From positions 1 through 8,203 of the forward strand of contig JAJYOS010000260.1 in the NCBI GenBank assembly GCA_021796055.1: a stretch of DNA of 8,203 nucleotides. The letters run 5' to 3'. The stretch comes from Bacteroidota bacterium. GTDB taxonomy: Bacteria; Bacteroidota; Kryptoniia; Kryptoniales; JAKASW01. Made by a program: the position numbers and the translations under genes. The notes beneath the pieces are model-generated. The model saw only the letters and a program-made list of their open reading frames with translations. It was not told the origin of the DNA and did no database searches. Shown here piece by piece: positions 5,569 through 8,203 of this stretch; within the stretch, counting starts at the first letter, position 1; every line of letters starts with the position of its first letter.

Positions 5569-7824
5569 ATGCTTAAGGCCGTTGTGCTGTCTATAATTGT
5601 ATCTTTGTCTGTTCAGGGAATCATTTTTGCACAGGCGACACCCGCCCTCTACAACAGGGCAACCGTTAGAGGAAAGATTATTGAAAAGACGGATAAACAG
5701 CCGATCGCGTATGCTGAGGTGGCTGTCGTGAGAGGTGACAAAGTCGTCACGGGCACTATAGGAAACGAGTTCGGACAATATGAGATAAAAAACCTCATCC
5801 CGGGGCGTTACAAAGTCGTTGCATATGTCGTCGGCTTCAGGAAGGAAGAGACGGACACAGAGCTCGTCGCGGGAAATAACGAGATGAATTTCACGCTGGA
5901 GCCGACCGACATACAAATGGAGGGGGTTACCGTAACAGCAAACGCCCATAAGAGTCATTCGACCAGCCAGGATTTGCAGCTCATTCTAACGGCCCCTGTC
6001 TTCCATACGAGCACATATCATGGATCACCGATGAGCACACCGTCTGCCATCATTCAGCAGAGCGTGCCGGGGGCGGTTCAGGCCCCGACAGGCGAGGTCC
6101 ATATCCAGGGACAGCACTCGGAATATTCATACTACGTGGACGGTATTCCGATACCTGAGACAATGAGTGAAGGAATGACGGAGCTCTTTGACCCGCGCGT
6201 TGTGGACCGCATCTCCTTTCTGGTCGGCGACCTGCCTGCAGAATATTCGGACGCGCTTTCAATAATCGACGTCAGAACTAAAATACCTGCCACCAGATTC
6301 AGCGCACACGCTTCGGGATACGTCGGAAGCTTCAACTCATCCGGTCAGTCACTTTCGCTGGCCGCGCATACCGGCAATTTCTCTTATTTCTTCGCAGGTT
6401 CACGGAAAATAACCGACCGGAGAATAGACACGCCGACTCCCGACATATACCACGATCATGGACAGGACCTCTTCGGATTCGGCAAGGTCCAGTATATTTT
6501 CTCGCCGAACGACATACTCTCTCTCGACCTCGATCAAAGCGGCTCCAGGTTCCAGGTCCCATACGACTCCACAGGCGGAATAACAAAGAACGACATAGAG
6601 ACATTTGCGGATGGATTTCAGAATCTGATATACCGGCACGCGTTCGGGAGCGAAGGCGGCAGCGGCCAGTTTGTCCTTGGACTCAGTCACAGACAAGGAA
6701 CCGGCACTTATGTGCCGGGAACGAATGATGTCCCGTCCTTTTTCTTTGCGGGCGACTCCATAGCCTATAACATAAGGGAGAACAGGCTATTCAACGTCTA
6801 TGGTGCACAATCAAGCATTGCCCTCCCTGAAAGCAACGAGCTTTCCCTCAAGGCTGGAGCATCTTACTACTACACGAAAGGAAACGAGAACTTCAGCTCT
6901 TTCAATAAGAATACACTCGGCCCGCAGTCAATCCAGACACTCCAGGGGTACGACCTCGGCGCGTACGTGCAAGGGACCTACCAGCCTGTCCCTATTCTGG
7001 AATTGGACGCCGGAGTCAGATTTGATCAGCACTATGCACAGGGAATCGGAACTGAATCGCAAGTATCGCCCAAAGTCAAAATAATGTATATACCGAGTCT
7101 CTCAACGCGAGTGTATGGCTACTATGGGCGTCTCTTTGTCCCTGTACTCATCGAGCAGCTTAGGGAAATAACAGGTGCATCCGGAACCGTATCACAAATC
7201 ACCCTCCCCGTACGAGGAGATTACTTCGAAGTTGGCGTTTCGCACTACTTCACAAGGTCGATATCGGCCAAACTCGAAGGGTACTACACTCAGGAAAATC
7301 CCGGCATGGATAACAATACTATACCGGGCACAAATATCCAGACCGCCGTCAACATTCAGCAGATTTTTGTGAGGGGTGTTGAACTTGGACTGAATTACAA
7401 CCCTGTTGGGCCGTTTAGCGGTTACTTCAACCTGGCCGTGAGCCATGCTCAGGGCGTCGGCGCAACTACCGGGGGCTTCCTGCCGACCCTGCCGCCCACC
7501 ACGGCTTTCGACCTGGACCATGATCAGCGAATCACCTATTCCATCGGATTGAACTACGACCGGTCCGGATATTTCGCGAACCTGATTGGGAGTTACGGAA
7601 GCGGTCTTACGAACGGACAGGTGAACGGTCACGTGGCTCCGCACCTCATCTTCGACGGTTCCGTCGGCAAGACTTTCTACGTGGGCAGCTTCAGCCTCAG
7701 GCCGGAGTTATACGTTGCAAACATACTGAACCATCAATACCTGTTGAACGGCGCATTCTTCAACGGCGCGAACTTCGGAAGCCCAAGGAGTATATTGTTC
7801 AAAGTATCGTTTGGCGTCGATTAA
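5569..7824 (+). CDS. TonB-dependent outer-membrane receptor with carboxypeptidase-regulatory-like domain
   Basis: The protein is 751 residues long. Residues 1-21 look like a Sec signal peptide (Lys3, hydrophobic 4-20, likely cleavage after Ala21). Residues of about 31-112 form a carboxypeptidase-regulatory-like beta-sandwich: RGKIIEK, then PIAYAEV, GNEFGQYEI, LIPGRYKV and the closing TLEPTD. The VTVTA segment at 120-124 is the usual lead-in to the plug, which spans about 130-245 and contains VPGAV, VHIQGQHSEY and YYVDGIPIP. The remainder is rich in alternating aromatic/polar strands and ends ILFKVSFGVD, consistent with a TonB-receptor beta-barrel. It should import a scarce ligand across the outer membrane using TonB energy. 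The substrate is not determined; six histidines between 127 and 183 and the small His/Cys protein upstream hint at a metal or metal complex. No TonB/ExbBD genes are in view. Confidence 0.9.
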   Translation: MLKAVVLSIIVSLSVQGIIFAQATPALYNRATVRGKIIEKTDKQPIAYAEVAVVRGDKVVTGTIGNEFGQYEIKNLIPGRYKVVAYVVGFRKEETDTELVAGNNEMNFTLEPTDIQMEGVTVTANAHKSHSTSQDLQLILTAPVFHTSTYHGSPMSTPSAIIQQSVPGAVQAPTGEVHIQGQHSEYSYYVDGIPIPETMSEGMTELFDPRVVDRISFLVGDLPAEYSDALSIIDVRTKIPATRFSAHASGYVGSFNSSGQSLSLAAHTGNFSYFFAGSRKITDRRIDTPTPDIYHDHGQDLFGFGKVQYIFSPNDILSLDLDQSGSRFQVPYDSTGGITKNDIETFADGFQNLIYRHAFGSEGGSGQFVLGLSHRQGTGTYVPGTNDVPSFFFAGDSIAYNIRENRLFNVYGAQSSIALPESNELSLKAGASYYYTKGNENFSSFNKNTLGPQSIQTLQGYDLGAYVQGTYQPVPILELDAGVRFDQHYAQGIGTESQVSPKVKIMYIPSLSTRVYGYYGRLFVPVLIEQLREITGASGTVSQITLPVRGDYFEVGVSHYFTRSISAKLEGYYTQENPGMDNNTIPGTNIQTAVNIQQIFVRGVELGLNYNPVGPFSGYFNLAVSHAQGVGATTGGFLPTLPPTTAFDLDHDQRITYSIGLNYDRSGYFANLIGSYGSGLTNGQVNGHVAPHLIFDGSVGKTFYVGSFSLRPELYVANILNHQYLLNGAFFNGANFGSPRSILFKVSFGVD

Positions 7825-7837
7825 GCCGCTGGAACAA

Positions 7838-7920
7838 AACATGCAGGTTCTCATCTTTCCCGTGTGGCGCCCCGGCCACACGGGACTTGCACCCGGAATC
7901 GCGCACGCTGATTGCATGTT
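7838..7920. repeat. Outer inverted repeat flanking the hairpin
   Basis: AACATGCA at 7838-7845 is the exact reverse complement of TGCATGTT at 7913-7920. The arms enclose the 11-bp hairpin, so the single strand could fold into a closed stem carrying the inner hairpin. Whether this is a designed structure or the remains of a small palindromic repeat element cannot be decided from one copy. Confidence 0.4.
7858..7885. terminator. Strong GC-rich hairpin, probable bidirectional terminator without U-tract
   Basis: TCCCGTGTGGC (7858-7868) pairs perfectly with GCCACACGGGA (7875-7885), an 11-bp stem closing a six-base loop, GCCCCG. It begins 34 bases after the receptor stop and 56 bases before the end of the convergent gene, where a shared terminator is expected. 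Neither strand has a T-run after the stem, so it is not a classical intrinsic terminator; it could protect 3' ends after termination by another mechanism. Confidence 0.5.
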
Positions 7921-7940
7921 GTCTGGCGTGGCGATTAGTC

Positions 7941-8203
7941 TCAGCGGGCCTTACAGACGTCAACCCACCTCTCATTCGATGAGTACTCTTCAAGCTCATC
8001 GCATGTAAGCCGAATCGCGGAATTACTGCTCCCGCATGCGGGGAAAACCGTCTCGAACCGCTTCAGAGACACGTCCAGGAAAACATGAGTCCCTTCCTTC
8101 AGTCCGAACGGACACACGCCCCCTATCGCGTGCCCCGTCAATTCGATCACCCGTTCGGGAAGAAGCATTGTCGGCTTGAATCGGAATTCCGCCTTGAACT
8201 TAG
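7941..8203 (-). CDS. YbaK/EbsC-family aminoacyl-tRNA deacylase, C-terminal part (cut by window edge)
   Basis: The last 86 residues of a protein read leftward and ending at the TGA at 7943-7941. They match the YbaK/EbsC editing domain: ELTGHAIGGVCPFG, then VFLDVSLKRFE, FPACGSSNSAI and LTCDELEEYS. Family members hydrolyse mischarged aminoacyl-tRNAs (YbaK acts on Cys-tRNA-Pro; others act on different pairs) or free-standing substrates in the cytoplasm. The family is about 150-160 residues long, so roughly the first 70 residues lie beyond the right edge, including the usual catalytic lysine region, which cannot be checked. The frame is open through the edge with family-like residues (KFKAEF) upstream of the internal Met at 8168, so that Met is not the start. 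The gene converges on the receptor gene and is unrelated to it in function. Which tRNA it edits is unknown. Confidence 0.92.
   Translation of the reverse strand, partial: KFKAEFRFKPTMLLPERVIELTGHAIGGVCPFGLKEGTHVFLDVSLKRFETVFPACGSSNSAIRLTCDELEEYSSNERWVDVCKAR

Larger units (their letters stand above)
7825..7940. other. Convergent intergenic region with nested inverted repeats
   Basis: This 116-base region lies between the 3' ends of the receptor gene and the convergent YbaK-family gene. It holds the GC-rich hairpin at 7858-7885, an outer 8-bp inverted pair at 7838-7845 and 7913-7920, and a small inverted pair AATCGC (7897-7902) / GCGATT (7931-7936). I see no coding potential in it. Confidence 0.6.

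Noticed and set aside
7941..8168. A complete 75-residue gene starting at the ATG at 8168
   Set aside because: The frame stays open to the window edge and the residues upstream of that Met fit the YbaK/EbsC family, so this is the end of a longer, truncated gene.

Overview
The window looks like chromosomal DNA of a Gram-negative bacterium from the Bacteroidota/Chlorobiota/Ignavibacteria side of the tree. This is inferred from three things: menaquinone synthesis by the futalosine route (MqnC), a TonB-dependent receptor with an N-terminal carboxypeptidase-regulatory-like domain, and generally moderate Shine-Dalgarno signals. No marker gene fixes the taxon. Base composition looks even throughout. 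I see no rRNA or tRNA gene, insertion sequence, integrase, CRISPR array or other mobile-element signature.

Left block, minus strand (1-1227): a sugar-1-phosphate nucleotidyltransferase with a C-terminal hexapeptide-repeat domain is followed 18 bases later by metK (S-adenosylmethionine synthetase), which runs off the left edge. They probably form one operon. A 114-base divergent intergenic region separates them from the plus-strand genes.

Centre, plus strand (1342-5063): mqnC (a radical-SAM enzyme of menaquinone synthesis), then a 126-base gap, then cystathionine beta-synthase and a cystathionine gamma-lyase/synthase-type PLP enzyme that overlap by one base (TAATG). The metabolic thread is SAM: MetK makes it, MqnC uses it as a radical source, methylation elsewhere yields homocysteine, and CBS plus the gamma-lyase convert homocysteine to cysteine.

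Right block, plus strand (5174-7824): a 111-residue membrane-anchored or secreted small protein, followed by a 751-residue TonB-dependent receptor. The small protein has a CPAH motif and a C-terminal RAPP motif recalling DUF2946-like proteins, so a metal-related role for the pair is a reasonable but unproven guess. A strong 11-bp hairpin, flanked by a second inverted repeat, lies between the receptor and a convergent, 5'-truncated YbaK/EbsC-family aminoacyl-tRNA deacylase at the right edge.

Most of the window is ordinary housekeeping metabolism. The parts worth a second look are the small-protein/TonB-receptor pair, the nested inverted repeats at 7838-7920, the phased TTAAGG repeat at 5094-5109, and the inverted repeat ahead of the cbs gene. 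I found no convincing undescribed defence or mobile system.
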